DNA of 64,000 nt, taken from Neoconidiobolus thromboides FSU 785 (Eukaryota; Entomophthoromycota; Entomophthoromycetes; Entomophthorales; Neoconidiobolaceae). The notes below the pieces were generated by a model. The model worked only from the letters and a program-made list of their open reading frames with translations, did no database searches and had not been told where the DNA came from. The translations under genes and the position numbers were made by a program. The stretch lies in the NCBI GenBank assembly GCA_025603075.1, contig MU626365.1, forward strand, positions 1 through 64,000, given 5' to 3'. Positions 1 to 10,348 of the stretch are shown in pieces; within the stretch, counting starts at the first letter, position 1, and every line of letters begins with the position of its first letter.

Positions 1-405
1 TACAACCAAGTTGACAATGTTGTTTGAAACGAAAGGAGAGAAGATAGTCCATAAACTCCAACCTGAAGCTGCTCCTAAAATGATGTCGCCTAAAATACCA
101 ATTGCACCACATAAGATAGCACCAAGAATACTAAATCCTATAGTACAGCCAAACACAATCCATAGAGCAGTAGTAGGATCACTTGGTGACACATTTACAA
201 TGATAACAATACCAAGAAGATATGTCAAGTAACCAAAGAACCAAAGACCAGAGATTCCACGAGTAAACTTGATACATTTCAACCCTTTAGCTAAAATTAT
301 ACCACCGAATAAAAATAAGATGATTCCTAATACTAAGGTGACGATCGACCATATCATTAGATTATTACTTAAGTAAGCAGAAGCACTAGAGCTATTAGGG
401 TCCAT
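1..405 (-). CDS. Truncated multi-pass membrane protein, TMEM198/DUF4203-like (5' part of gene)
   Basis: The reverse strand is open from an ATG at 405 to the left window edge, giving the first 135 residues; the rest of the gene lies outside. The start reads MDPNSSSASAYLSNN and is followed by at least four strongly hydrophobic stretches separated by short polar loops (roughly residues 17-40, 52-72, 80-104 and 106-125). There is no obvious cleavable signal peptide, so it is an integral membrane protein. Alternating Gly-rich and aromatic-rich helices, with a basic KGLKCIKFTRG loop after the first helix, recall the TMEM198/DUF4203 family of seven-helix proteins, but that assignment is from memory and weak. 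No intron is visible in this part. Confidence 0.6.
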   Translation of the reverse strand, partial: MDPNSSSASAYLSNNLMIWSIVTLVLGIILFLFGGIILAKGLKCIKFTRGISGLWFFGYLTYLLGIVIIVNVSPSDPTTALWIVFGCTIGFSILGAILCGAIGILGDIILGAASGWSLWTIFSPFVSNNIVNLVV

Positions 406-1858
406 TATGTTATGTATATAAATTAAAAATGTAAATTAATAAATATTGCCGTACTTTGTAAACTATTTATATGTCTATTTTTAATTTATTATTGTTACTG
501 TGGGGATGTTTTCATTTTTAGTTAACCTTAAACTCTGCATTGCCTATGTTTTTACCAAAAAATTATTTTATGCTAAAGTAGTTCCACACAAAATTCCCCT
601 TCGAATTCATGGGTCAATCTTATTCAAGTGGTCCAAAACTTAATTTTAGTCTTTTTCTCACCCTATCAATACCTATCAAATTTTTTGTTGAATTAAGATA
701 TTTTATGCTTAGCTAAGCTTCCTCCCCCCTCCATCAAACTTTTAACTGGAGGTCTTGGTTCAATTTCGTTTTGTGGGTGTTTTCAAGTTATAAAAATTTA
801 TAACAGGGATTTGTTTTTATATTTTTAAATTTGAATCTTTATTTGAAATTCAGTTACAAAATTTCAAATAGTCCAATATTAATAAAACAACTATATTATA
901 AGTATTAAACTATACAAAGCTAATATACTCAAATTTAAAAGAATTCCTACTTATTTTTTCCTTTGGTAACTTAGCGAAATAGCTAGATATTAACATACAA
1001 CCAAGAAATTTCTGTCATATAAAGATATCATGAATATTGAAATATTGTATAATAACTAATTTAATAAAAGCTCAAAATGGGCATTTTAAACTGAGTATAG
1101 CTTTAAAAGCAAAAAGTCATATATAGACAACTGATTTTTGCAGTATTTTTAGTATTTTAACTATTTGTAGAACTTATAAAAGTTGATAGTTTGTGCAATA
1201 AATGTTTTTAAATTATTCCTTCTTTTGTTTATAATACATAAAGTACTTAAACTTTGATTTTTTTTATAAAAACTATAAAATTAATTTAATATAATTTTGT
1301 ATTCTGCCAAGTTTTGATTCATATTTTAATAAATCATTTTGATTGCTTGATTATTTAGTATCTATAAATGCTTCTAAATTGCTTGAAAAGCATAAAGTTC
1401 ATCAACGAACAATGGATTAGAAAAATATTTGAATATGAATTTAAGAAAACATTTCATCAAAGATAAAAATAAAATGAATGAAGGGAATATAGATTCAGCT
1501 CTTTAAGCTTTTCAAAATGACCCTCTATTAAGTATCATTAGTGTACAAACTCATCTCAGTTTATTTCTGTTAAATTACGCTATATAAAACTCAATATGCC
1601 CGTAAAATGAGACAATGGCTTTAGCACTCTAAGCTTAATAAAACAGGGATGAAATGTAATTTGAGACCGTGCGATTGCTTTGAGTGCCTTAAAGCTTTTC
1701 AGTATGTTTAAAAAAATAAAAGGAATACCTAGTTAGTCTTTTCCCAAGTGCACTTTATTGCCAATTAGTAAAGAGTAGGTTTGCAAATCTACGAATTGCC
1801 ATTATAAATTATGATTTTAAAAGGAGCTGGCGAAAATGTCAATCAGATTGATAATGTA
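406..1858. other. Intergenic, no gene seen
   Basis: AT-rich sequence with frequent stops in all frames. It would contain the promoter of the leftward membrane-protein gene. I see no RNA gene and no repeat with recognisable ends. Confidence 0.6.
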
Positions 1859-1956
1859 TGGGAGTGTTTTTTTGGTTTCATTATTTTTTCCATTTTTTAA
1901 GCGCTATTTAAGCGGAGAATTTGTTAGTGAAATTCTTACACAAAAATACACCCCCA
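1859..1956 (+). mobile_element. Short inverted-repeat element (MITE-like), forward copy 1
   Basis: 98 bp from TGGGAGTG to CACCCCCA, flanked by TA on both sides. It carries the family core TTTTTTAAGCGCTATTTAAG and the motif GTTAGTGAAATTCTTA. Confidence 0.75.
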
Positions 1957-2072
1957 TATCTTTTTCAAATCTGAAAGATAAAGCCTAACTGAAATATCAA
2001 ATCAACTAAAAGAAAAAAACAAATAATTCAATCTTACATTGACTCATCAACTTTGATAAAAGAAGTAACATA

Positions 2073-2172
2073 TGGGAGTGTTTTTTTAACTTCATTACTT
2101 TTTCCATTTTTCAAGCACTATTTAAGCGGAAAAATTGTTAGTAAAATTCTTAAATACAAAAATACATCCCTA
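2073..2172 (+). mobile_element. MITE-like element, forward copy 2
   Basis: 100 bp from TGGGAGTG to CATCCCTA with TA on both sides; core motifs conserved. It lies about 115 bp from copy 1 in the same orientation. Confidence 0.75.
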
Positions 2173-2412
2173 TATCAATTTAAAAGCAGGACTAGAGAAG
2201 TATCATATAAAATCGATTTAAGATATTTAATTGTGGATAGTGATTTATAAAATATAATAAGCTCAATAAGAAAGCGAAAATATATTTGATCAAGTATTAG
2301 TCCACCAAAAGGAATTAAAACCTTTTTATAAGGTTTTAATGTAACTGAGAAGCAGTGAGAGATTCATGGAACTAATCAAAACAGTAATCGAATTTAATGT
2401 AAAAAATTTATT

Positions 2413-2516
2413 ATATGTAAATCCATCTATATTTAAGAACTTTACTCAGTTTTTCCACTTAAATAGTGTTTAAAAGATAGAAAAAGTGATAAAGCCACCA
2501 GAGAAAATAACCCTCA
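2413..2516 (-). mobile_element. Degenerate MITE-like element, reverse copy
   Basis: The internal order TTTAAGAACTTTACT, then CCACTTAAATAGTG, then GATAGAAAAAGTGAT matches the reverse orientation of the family. Both termini are eroded and the boundaries are approximate. Confidence 0.5.
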
Positions 2517-3804
2517 TACAAATTTCAGAGCATTAAACAGAAAATTATACAACAAATAACGCCACATTTCGTTTTCTTTAAAAAGGTTATAGATAGAACC
2601 TCAGATTAGCCTTAGCCTTTCCATAGCAGATTAAAATTTAAAACAGATTTGAACCTTCTAGCTAAATTCTTACAACTTGTTGTTATTAATATACTCCTTT
2701 CTATTACTAGTATATTTAGTTTTAATTTTTGTATGCACCAATAGCTTAAATTTTATAAATAAGCAACCTTACTCGCTATAATCTTTGTACTATAAATAAA
2801 AATCTACTTGATTTAGGAAAAGAAGTTTTTTTGTGTGAAGGATTCTTAAAGTTAACCTATAAAAACAAAATTAAAATTTAAAATTTAAATCAAAAAATAA
2901 CTAAAAGATAAATATTTGAAGGCTGGTACAAAGCTTATAGAAATTGACTATAACCCCAAAAAAAGCCTTGTAAAGGCATTAGAGAAAATTAGTATATTAA
3001 TACCAGTACCATCCGCTCCAAATATTGCAGAAGTTCATATAGATTTGATTGATATTTCTATTAAAGTTAAGGTAAAATTGTTTATCCCATCCGAGTTTGC
3101 AGCGGAAGTAGAAGGATAAGTTTTAATTATTTTTAAGAAGCAAAGCAATTAATCAATGATATTTCAGAATTGACAACTCATTCAATTCGCCAAAATCAGC
3201 TGTTAGGAAACATCTTGAAAGCTCAAGTCTAGATTATATCCATTATAATAATGGCTTTTTTATGTAGCATTTATTATCGGATTATATTCAATAAATGTGC
3301 TCAACTATGAAGCCAGAATTGCCGGCAGTGGGGATATAAAGCTCACAACTACCAGTATAAGTAATGCTAGTAAATCTGCTCCCTAGACATTATTTACCTG
3401 AAGTTAGGAACCAGTTTGCTGATATAGTTGAAAAAAATACTACCATGAATAAAATATTCAGAGATATTTCTGAGGTTAGTGATGAGTCATTCGAAGTTAG
3501 AAAAATCTCAATAGAAGCTAATAAAGTGATTGATGACAAAAAGACTGAATTCTTTGCGTTGATCTCTTATTTGTTTAGAAGAGATATCGAAAATGGACAT
3601 ATATACCTCAAGGGGATTCGAACAATCTTTTTCCAGATTTCAAGTTTTCCTCAATAAAAAAGTATGTCAAACAAGCTTTCTTTAATTGAAATATTAACCT
3701 TCGAAGGTTAAATATTATTTTAGTCAATAACAAACTGAGCTAAATGTTGTTTAACAAAAGAATAAGTTTATAAATAACTAGAAAGCATTTTCAATCCTTT
3801 TTCT
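2517..3804. other. Intergenic with two short unsupported open frames
   Basis: Two plus-strand frames stay open here: 2916-3119 (TTG start, 67 codons, rich in Ile/Val/Lys) and 3364-3657 (ATG start, 97 codons). Their codon use looks a little more coding-like than the surroundings. I recognise neither product, and I could not join them by a convincing intron. They may be remnants of a gene or chance. Confidence 0.3.
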
Positions 3805-4275
3805 TTTATTTAGTTTGTAGTGTTATTAAGTTTTAACAAATTACCAGATATCATACTGAGAAAGGTGTTCAAATTGTTAAATCCAGCTGAGTTATTTGAA
3901 TTAAAGCTCTTAAGTATTTGTTCAAAGTTATAGACTACATCATTAGATACAATTTAGTATGTCCTTGGATACAATAAGAACGAACTTAAACAATATCGAA
4001 ATTTCCAAGGAGAATTTATCAAAGAAAATGGGTTATTGATGAAACATTTAAATACTAATAATGATGATATTGAGTTTTTAACTGAATGTTCAAGTGTGGT
4101 GTTTATAAGTTACAATTGTACATATACTATTAACAAAAGTGATAAAGTCATTAAATTAGAAAATAAAGTACCAAAATTAAGAAAAGTGAAAAGTTATTAT
4201 AGCTATAAACATCTGTCAAATTTATTGAGCGTTTATTTGAAACAAACGAAGTATTTGAATTTATGGAATATTTGA
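3805..4275 (+). pseudogene. F-box-like protein fragment, apparently broken
   Basis: From about 3836 the plus strand reads LPDIILRKVFKLLNPAELFE and then LKLLSICSK, which fits the F-box pattern (LPxxIL...IF..L...L..L...SK). A stop (TAG) follows within a few codons. A second frame, open from about 3964 to 4275 (YVLGYNKNELKQYRNF... to ...KQTKYLNLWNI), could be the downstream part. No GT-AG intron that I tried joins the two in phase and there is no clear start codon. I read it as a decayed F-box gene, though an unusual splice pattern could rescue it. F-box proteins are SCF ubiquitin-ligase adaptors and form large families in some fungi. Confidence 0.4.
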
Positions 4276-4315
4276 AATTTGCAAGGAATTGTTATTAAAA
4301 ATGTAATTTAAATAT

Positions 4316-4415
4316 TGGGGATGTTTTTTTTGATTTCATTACTTTTCCGTTTTTTAAGCGCTACTTGAGTGGAAAGATTGTTAGTAAAATTGTTAAACAA
4401 AAAAATACATCCCCA
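4316..4415 (+). mobile_element. MITE-like element, forward copy 3
   Basis: 100 bp from TGGGGATG to CATCCCCA with the family core. The flanks are AT on the left and TT on the right, so the target duplication is not exact here. Confidence 0.75.
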
Positions 4416-5018
4416 TTTCAAACCTACTTTTGAAGTATTTTTTTAATCCTTATTTCCAAACGTTGAGATAATTAGGGTTAAAGTTTTTAATCTTATAGAT
4501 ACTGGTAGACAGATTAGTTACAAGCTAAGTATTTCTCTATTAATTATTGTACCTGTTAAAGATAAAAAGCTTTCTAATGTGATCGAAAATAATATTACGT
4601 TAGACTGGTATAAGTGTTAGTGTAAGTTCATATTTTTATTATAATAATAAATATTAATAGCTTAACTATTATTGTTTAAATTTCAAATATGAATCTATAT
4701 ATTGTATAAATGTTAAATCTAAGGTGATGCTTAAAAAAACTTTAACATTTAAAGCGTTGAAAGCAGCCATTAAAACGCTATAGTAATGATAAAATGATAT
4801 TTGAATGCTTGTTATTTTTCTATTTTCAAGCTTAAAATTTGAATAGATTAACTCCAAATTAATAAAAGATGTGCTTACATTAATAGTTTAAGTCATTTTT
4901 TTATTTTAATTGGCTTACTTATTTTAAGAGCAAAAGAATAATTTAAAAAACTGATCAATTTATAGTTTATCTTTTTATAAAACTTCTATTTCATTATAAT
5001 TAATTTCAACTTATTAAA
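4416..5018. other. Intergenic upstream of NUF2, no gene seen
   Basis: AT-rich and without features. A 62-codon reverse frame at 4669-4857 shows no coding signs. Confidence 0.55.
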
Positions 5019-6532
5019 ATGAGTTTTAACAAAACGATTGATGAGCCAATTCTTGAACCACAGCAGATAGTAGAAGTATTAAGGAAGTTAGAAATATACA
5101 TCCATGAAACACAAATTTTGAAACCTTCTGAAATGGACTGCCTTACAATCTTCAATTCAATAAGCGAATTGTTTCTAGGTATCGGTCTTGTGCCTGATAT
5201 TGAGTACGTTAGAAATCATTTTAAAGAGTATGATCATATATTACAAGATCTTGCTGGATTACTTGCTTATCTTAAAAGATTGTAATTTTTCTTTGTTTAG
5301 TTTTGATTGTATGACTAATTATAAGTTTAGAAATGAATTTTTTAAATCGTTGAATATTGAGCCTGTTAGCTATATTGATTTAGTTGAGCCTAAACCTAAG
5401 AAAATAATAAGGATCTTGTCTCAACTAATTAACTTTTTAAGGTATAGGGAATTTTATTCTAAACTTATAGATGATAGGATTAGAGCGCTGGTAACTATTA
5501 AAATGACCATTTCTAATATATTATTTACAATTAATCCTAGAATGAAGTATCTGATAAGCTGGATGAAAAACTGGAAGAAAATAGGCAAATGAAACAATAC
5601 AATATTGATAATGAGTAAGCATAAAATTATTATCTTATTATAGTTGTCTAAATTCGTTAGAATAACCGAAGATGAAGTTTACCAAGAAAGCAAAATCAAT
5701 TCAATAATTAAAATAGATAAAGAAGAGATGATAATGATGGCTAAAGAGCAAGAGAAAACGTCAGCGGTACATGATGAGTTAAGAGAAATTCATACAAAAA
5801 ATCGAATAAAGATTGATGCATTGGAAGAAGTAATTAAAAAAGGTAAATATATTATTACCGAATTAAGTTCCATGATTATCGAAGATCCAGCCAAATTGAT
5901 GGAGTCCATTAAAAAGAATCGAGAAGATAATACAAAAATGGAACAAATTATAGCAATTGGCATGGAAGAAATAAATAAAATTAAAGACCAGATTAATATA
6001 TTAAAAGATAACAGAGAAGAGTTGGAAATAAGAAAAAAACTGATAAAAGAGCTAATGATACAAATTAAGAGATTTGCAAGTTTAGATAAAAAACAAAAGG
6101 AATTCAAAGATAAAAACGAAACATTAGAGAAAGCTATAGGAGACTTTAAAGCGGAAGAAAAAGTAATATAATGTAGTTTATATTTGAACGTAAATATTAA
6201 TTCTGCTTTAGGTTCTACTAATGGAAGATGAAAGGATAACTAATGAAGTAAAAGAACGGAATGAAAATTATAAAAAGAAAAGAGAAATGTTATCAATCGA
6301 AAAATATAAAAGTGAGTTAGTTAAAAGGAAGAGAGAAGAAGCAATGAAAGTTGCAGATAATGAAAAGAGAGAGCTACATAAGCGATTAAAAGCATTGGAA
6401 GAAGAAAAAAGAGAAATAGTAGAGAGTAATGACCATAAAGTAAAAAAAATAATTTTAACAAACAACAATCTTGTTAAAAAAGCAAATAAATTTTGTAAAC
6501 TTGTTCAAGAAATGGTTAAAATTATAAAATAG
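5019..6532 (+). CDS. NUF2: Kinetochore protein Nuf2 (Ndc80 complex subunit)
   Basis: Nuf2 pairs with Ndc80 in the four-subunit complex that attaches kinetochores to spindle microtubules. I propose five exons: 5019-5227, 5301-5490, 5541-5614, 5661-6162 and 6212-6532. All junctions are GT-AG and in phase, giving about 431 residues (yeast and human proteins are about 450-465). The N-terminal ~130 residues form a calponin-homology-like domain; the stretch LVEPKPKKIIRILSQLINFL followed by RYREF closely matches the end of the Nuf2 CH domain (LCPKAKRTSRFLSGIINF in human, from memory). The rest is a long Lys/Glu-rich coiled coil, ending at the TAG at 6530. The third intron has two acceptors; only the one ending at 5660 keeps the frame. 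No neighbouring gene is functionally linked. Confidence 0.85.
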
Positions 6533-6891
6533 AAGTGAAAGTAGTTGCTTTAATTTTAATAAACTTATTTATGATTTATGATTTGTTTTATTTTGTTTAA
6601 AAGCTTATTATTTATATCGATTTTATAGTAAATATATTTTTGGTCATTATCAAACTTAGTCTAACAGAGTGACAATAATTAAATTCATTATATCAAAAAG
6701 TTATTGGCTGTTTTAGTATTAATCTAAGTAAACCCAACTTATATTTAAACAATTACTAATAGAAATAGCAAATTTTTGGATGCCCAAAGCATTTTACAAT
6801 AAAACAATAATATTTAGAGCTATTATGAACTACAAATAAATAAAACTAATTCAGATTTAAAAAAATAGTCAATATTTTGATTGCAAAACTA
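6533..6891. other. Intergenic between NUF2 and tRNA-Ile
   Basis: AT-rich, no open frame of note. It holds the 3' flank of NUF2 and the downstream T-run of the leftward tRNA-Ile. Confidence 0.6.
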
Positions 6892-6964
6892 TGCTCCGTA
6901 TAGGGCTTGAACCTATGACCTTAGCGTTATTAGCACCACGCTCTGCCAACTGAGCTAACGGAGC
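6892..6964 (-). tRNA. tRNA-Ile (anticodon AAT)
   Basis: The reverse strand folds as a complete cloverleaf. The acceptor GCTCCGT pairs with ACGGAGC, the D arm is GCTC/GAGC, and the T arm carries GGTTCAAGCCC. The anticodon loop is CTAATAA, giving AAT (Ile). It is intron-less, and A73 is the expected Ile discriminator. A TTTT run lies just downstream on the reverse strand. Confidence 0.95.
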
Positions 6965-8048
6965 TTATCTATTAGACTTATTTTTTTGAATAATATTTTA
7001 TAATTATATTTCAAATTATTATACAGTGGTTGACGTTGCAAATTAAAATACTTACGTTTATAATTCATGTACTACTTTAACATGACTGTAATAAGTTTAT
7101 TTATTAATTAGCTTACTTTAGGATTTTTGTGTTAAAAAATTGTTTTTAATTGATATATGATAATACGAGTAAAAGTTTTATGTACTCTTGACCAATTATT
7201 ATACAGCAAGAAGCTTTACCTTGTCATTTTTTTTACCACTTCACTATCAGCTGTTATCATTTGTATACTAAAATTCCGAATGAGTGATTTTTTATTTTTA
7301 TAAGTAATTTCATTTAACAATCATATAATTCAATATCTAAATAGATTGGTGATATAAGGTTTTTAGATAAATAAAAATAGTTTAATTATTCAATGTAGAT
7401 TACTTTCAGTCAATTTAAAAATATATTTAAAAATCATATTATATCTAGTTAATTATTTTTACACCTTAATTATAGTTCTAAAAACAATATCTAAATCAGA
7501 GATAGGCCAAATAATATGGAAATATTAAAAATTCCTAGACATCAGATGTCCGAATAGAAAAGACAGAATTATTTTGTCTAAAACCATTAATTTCATGTAT
7601 TGAAAACTAGAAGTAATTTACACAATAAAATGGAAGAACAAGGGATGTGTACTAGCATCCTAAAAAAGTAAGGTATTAACAAATAAGTATCCAACTACAA
7701 TTACAAATTCAAATAGTACACAGTTTAGTTGCAAAATTATTAGCAAAGTTGATCATTAACCAAAATAAAATTACAAAACCGTAATCAAAATACTTATTTA
7801 GTTATAATGTTTTAATATAACTTAAATTAAGTCTAAAATCCTAGAATTAGCACATATTTAGAAATATACTAAAAATATTTAACAATGCACTATAAAACAG
7901 TCAATTGACCTGATGAACTATCCATAATCAGATGATAGTATCACACAGTTTAGTAGATAGTTCTATCATTTACTAATTGAAAGTATAAATACCAATAAAC
8001 TTACATTTCTGGAAAACAATAACTCTAGTACAGCTACTAAATATTCAA
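6965..8048. other. Intergenic, upstream region of the trypsin gene
   Basis: No gene seen. The last ~120 bp hold a cluster of GATA-type motifs and a TATA box, listed separately. Confidence 0.55.
7933..7991 (+). promoter_or_regulatory. Trypsin promoter: GATA-type motifs and TATA box
   Basis: TGATAG at 7933-7938 and AGATAG at 7955-7960 are followed by CTATCA at 7963-7968 (TGATAG on the other strand). The last two form the inverted pair GATAGTTCTATC. TATAAATA lies at 7984-7991, 58 bp before the ATG. HGATAR motifs bind fungal GATA factors such as AreA/Nit2, which often control secreted proteases. In such AT-rich DNA three motifs in 40 bp are only mildly notable. Confidence 0.4.
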
Positions 8049-8874
8049 ATGCAATTCTTCAGTTTAACTTTTTTACTCACTTTACTCACCAGCACTGCCC
8101 ACTGTGGTATCAATGGTGATGGTCGAATCATAGGTGGCTACGAAGTAACCCCAGCTTTTAAATATCCTTTTGCAGCTGTTATTTATCGCAATGGAGGATT
8201 AAGTTGTCAAGGTACTTTATATCGTAAAAACCGTTTAATAACTGCAGGTCACTGTGGTGGTGGAGTTAATGAATTTAAAGTGCTAATTCATCGTCATAAC
8301 TTAACTTTAACTGATGCTCAAGAGCAAGGTTATCGTGTGGGGGTAAAACAAATTGTTACTCATCCATTACATGATGGTCAACAAAGATATGATATTGCTA
8401 TTTGGAAGTTAGATTCCAATGATAACTCAGAGAATGGTATCTATCTTGATGAAAGTGGTTTATATGCAAAAGATAAGATGCTAGTTAATGTTATTGGATG
8501 GGGCACTACTGCTGAAGGTGGTTCTATTCCTAAAAAATTATTACAAACTGATGTACCCATTGTTAATGTGGATGAATGTGTTAAAGCCTATGCTGATAAT
8601 ACCAGAAAAGTGGATAAAAGCGTACAATTATGTGCTGGATTTCAAGAAGGAGGTAAAGACACCTGTCAAGGGGATTCGGGTGGTCCTTTATTTACTAATG
8701 TCAATGGTAAATACCATATCATTGGTATCACCTCTTGGGGTAAGGGATGTGGTAGGCCTAATTTTCCAGGGGTAAGCTTAATAATATTTTAGTTTTGTTC
8801 TTTACTAATGATTTTATTAGGTATATACTAAAATTAATGCAGTACTTGACTTCATTAAAAAAGAAACTGTTTAA
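8049..8874 (+). CDS. Secreted trypsin-like serine protease (S1A family)
   Basis: Two exons, 8049-8771 and 8821-8874 (49-nt intron), encode 258 residues. A hydrophobic signal peptide (MQFFSLTFLLTLLTSTAHC) is followed by the activation site GRIIGGY, so it is made as a zymogen. The catalytic triad is present: His68 in TAGHC, Asp115 in DIAIWKL and Ser210 in GDSGG. Asp204, six residues before the serine, corresponds to chymotrypsin Asp189 and predicts cleavage after Lys/Arg. The intron splits the conserved PGVYTKI segment and the second exon supplies the C-terminal helix, so the first open frame alone would be missing its end. Trypsins are patchy in fungi and are typical of insect- or animal-associated species. 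The product probably digests host or environmental protein outside the cell. Confidence 0.93.
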
Positions 8875-9204
8875 TTAAATAAAGTTTATCAACTAAATTC
8901 TAGTTCGAGTATTTTTTTATCTATAAAATAATTTGTTAAAAAATAAAATCTTAATAATAAATAGAAAATCAACAATAACAAATAAATAAAAACCTATTGA
9001 ATATTGAAAATAGATGGCATTTATTAAGATCATAGAATAATGAATGACTATAATTATATATTTATAGCTATCTATAAAACGCTGTATGGAGAAAGGTGTA
9101 ATATAGGAAACCAGAATAATGAAATACAAGTTTCATTTATTGAACTTATGATATATAATAAGAATATATATTTTTTACAGTTAAAAGCATCAGTAACTAA
9201 AGAG
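8875..9204. other. Intergenic between trypsin and tRNA-Asn
   Basis: AT-rich sequence; overlapping short open frames here (8917-9129 minus, 9040-9243 plus, the latter running into the tRNA) have no coding signs. Confidence 0.6.
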
Positions 9205-9278
9205 GCTCGTATGGCGCAATTGGCTAGCGCGTCCGACTGTTAATCGGGAGGTTACTGGTTCGATCCCAGTTATGAGCG
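9205..9278 (+). tRNA. tRNA-Asn (anticodon GTT), copy 1
   Basis: Cloverleaf with acceptor GCTCGTA/TATGAGC, anticodon loop CTGTTAA (GTT) and B box GGTTCGATCCC. No intron; discriminator G73. TTTTT follows about 8 bp downstream. Identical to the copies at 11851, 21809 and 27983. Confidence 0.96.
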
Positions 9279-9303
9279 TATTCAATTTTTCCAATAGAAT
9301 ATT

Positions 9304-9402
9304 TGGGGATGTTTTTTTAGCTTCAGCATTTTTCCATCTTTTAAGCGCTATTTGAGTGGAAAAATTGTTAGTAAAATTCTTAAATACAAAACTACATCCC
9401 CA
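9304..9402 (+). mobile_element. MITE-like element, forward copy 4
   Basis: 99 bp from TGGGGATG to CATCCCCA, flanked by TT on both sides rather than TA. It sits 25 bp downstream of tRNA-Asn copy 1. Confidence 0.75.
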
Positions 9403-9433
9403 TTCATTAAATTTTATTAATAACTATAAAATA

Positions 9434-9527
9434 AAAATGTATTTTTTTGTTTAGGAATTTTACTAACAATCTTTCTACTCAGATAGCAGTTAAAAAATGA
9501 AAAAGTGATAACAAAAGGAACATTTCT
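9434..9527 (-). mobile_element. Degenerate MITE-like element, reverse copy
   Basis: GAATTTTACTAACAATCTTT and CTACTCAGATAGCAGTTAAA match the reverse-orientation core. The left end is eroded and the right end is unclear. It lies back to back with the forward copy at 9304. Confidence 0.55.
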
Positions 9528-9634
9528 AATTTAGCGTTTAATAAAAGGGTATAAAAGTCTTTTAATCAGCTGTTTATGATAAGCTAAAATTCTTAGTTCT
9601 AATGATTAAGATCAACTTATAAAAAAACAATATA

Positions 9635-9677
9635 TAGGGATGTATTTTTGTGTTTAAGAATTTCTAGCCCCATCCCA
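9635..9677 (-). mobile_element. Internally deleted MITE-like remnant
   Basis: A family left end (TAGGGATGTATTTTTGTGTT then TAAGAATTT) runs straight into CCCCATCCCA, so most of the interior is missing. Confidence 0.45.
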
Positions 9678-10067
9678 AAGAATATTATCATCTCATTTTG
9701 ATATTTATACTTTTCAGAGTATAAAAGAGTTTTCAGAGTATAGTAGCTTAAGGCTTTTTAACTGAATTATTCCCTGATATCTCGAACATTTAATAAAGTC
9801 AATAAGTTTTCACAATAGTATTTTACATAGGTTTTACATTAGTATTGTCTATTCTATTTGTTTTACATAGTCTGTAGCCTATTACATATTATTCTTCATA
9901 ACTCAAGTCTATCTTAGTCACATAAACTAAGACCTTTCGACTTGTAGTGTAGTCAACCAAGTAATAGCTGTTTTTGACTCCAAACACTGAGTACCAAATT
10001 TCACAATATAAAAACATATTATTGATTATGATTTTTTGTTACAACTACAAGTATAAATATCAAGATA
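9678..10067. other. Intergenic within repeat-rich tract
   Basis: No gene seen; AT-rich sequence between element copies. Confidence 0.5.
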
Positions 10068-10168
10068 TGGTGATGTTTTTTTTGGCTTCATTACTTTTTC
10101 CATCTTTTAAGCGTTATTTAAATCGAAAAATTGCTAGCAAAATTCTTAAATACAAAAATACATCCCCA
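10068..10168 (+). mobile_element. MITE-like element, forward copy 5
   Basis: 101 bp from TGGTGATG to CATCCCCA with TA on both sides and the full family core. Confidence 0.75.
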
Positions 10169-10249
10169 TATATCAAATTTTAGTAATAAAAGTATTAAAG
10201 TTTAACTAAATTTAATAATAAGTTGATAAAATATTATTTTATAAGTATA

Positions 10250-10348
10250 TGGGAGTGTTTTTTTGTGTTTAAGAATTTTACCAACAATCTTTTCACTCAA
10301 ATAGCGCTTAAAAATGGAAAAAGTAATGAAGTCAAAAAAACGCCTTGA
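10250..10348 (-). mobile_element. MITE-like element, reverse copy, right end eroded
   Basis: TGGGAGTG left end next to TA, then the reverse-orientation core (TTTACCAACAATCTTTTCAC). The right end has decayed to ACGCCTTGATG. It pairs head to tail with the forward copy at 10068. Confidence 0.6.

Noticed and set aside
11-232. Plus-strand 73-codon frame
   Set aside because: It is the shadow of the membrane-protein gene on the opposite strand.
2053-2250. Open frame (GSVFLTSLLFPFFKHYLSGK...) resembling one at 9974-10183
   Set aside because: Both lie inside copies of the ~100-bp element. The shared peptide follows from shared DNA, and other copies have frameshifts in the same frame, so there is no sign of protein-level selection.
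4669-4857. 62-codon reverse frame
   Set aside because: AT-rich codons, no homology that I recognise, and no regulatory context.
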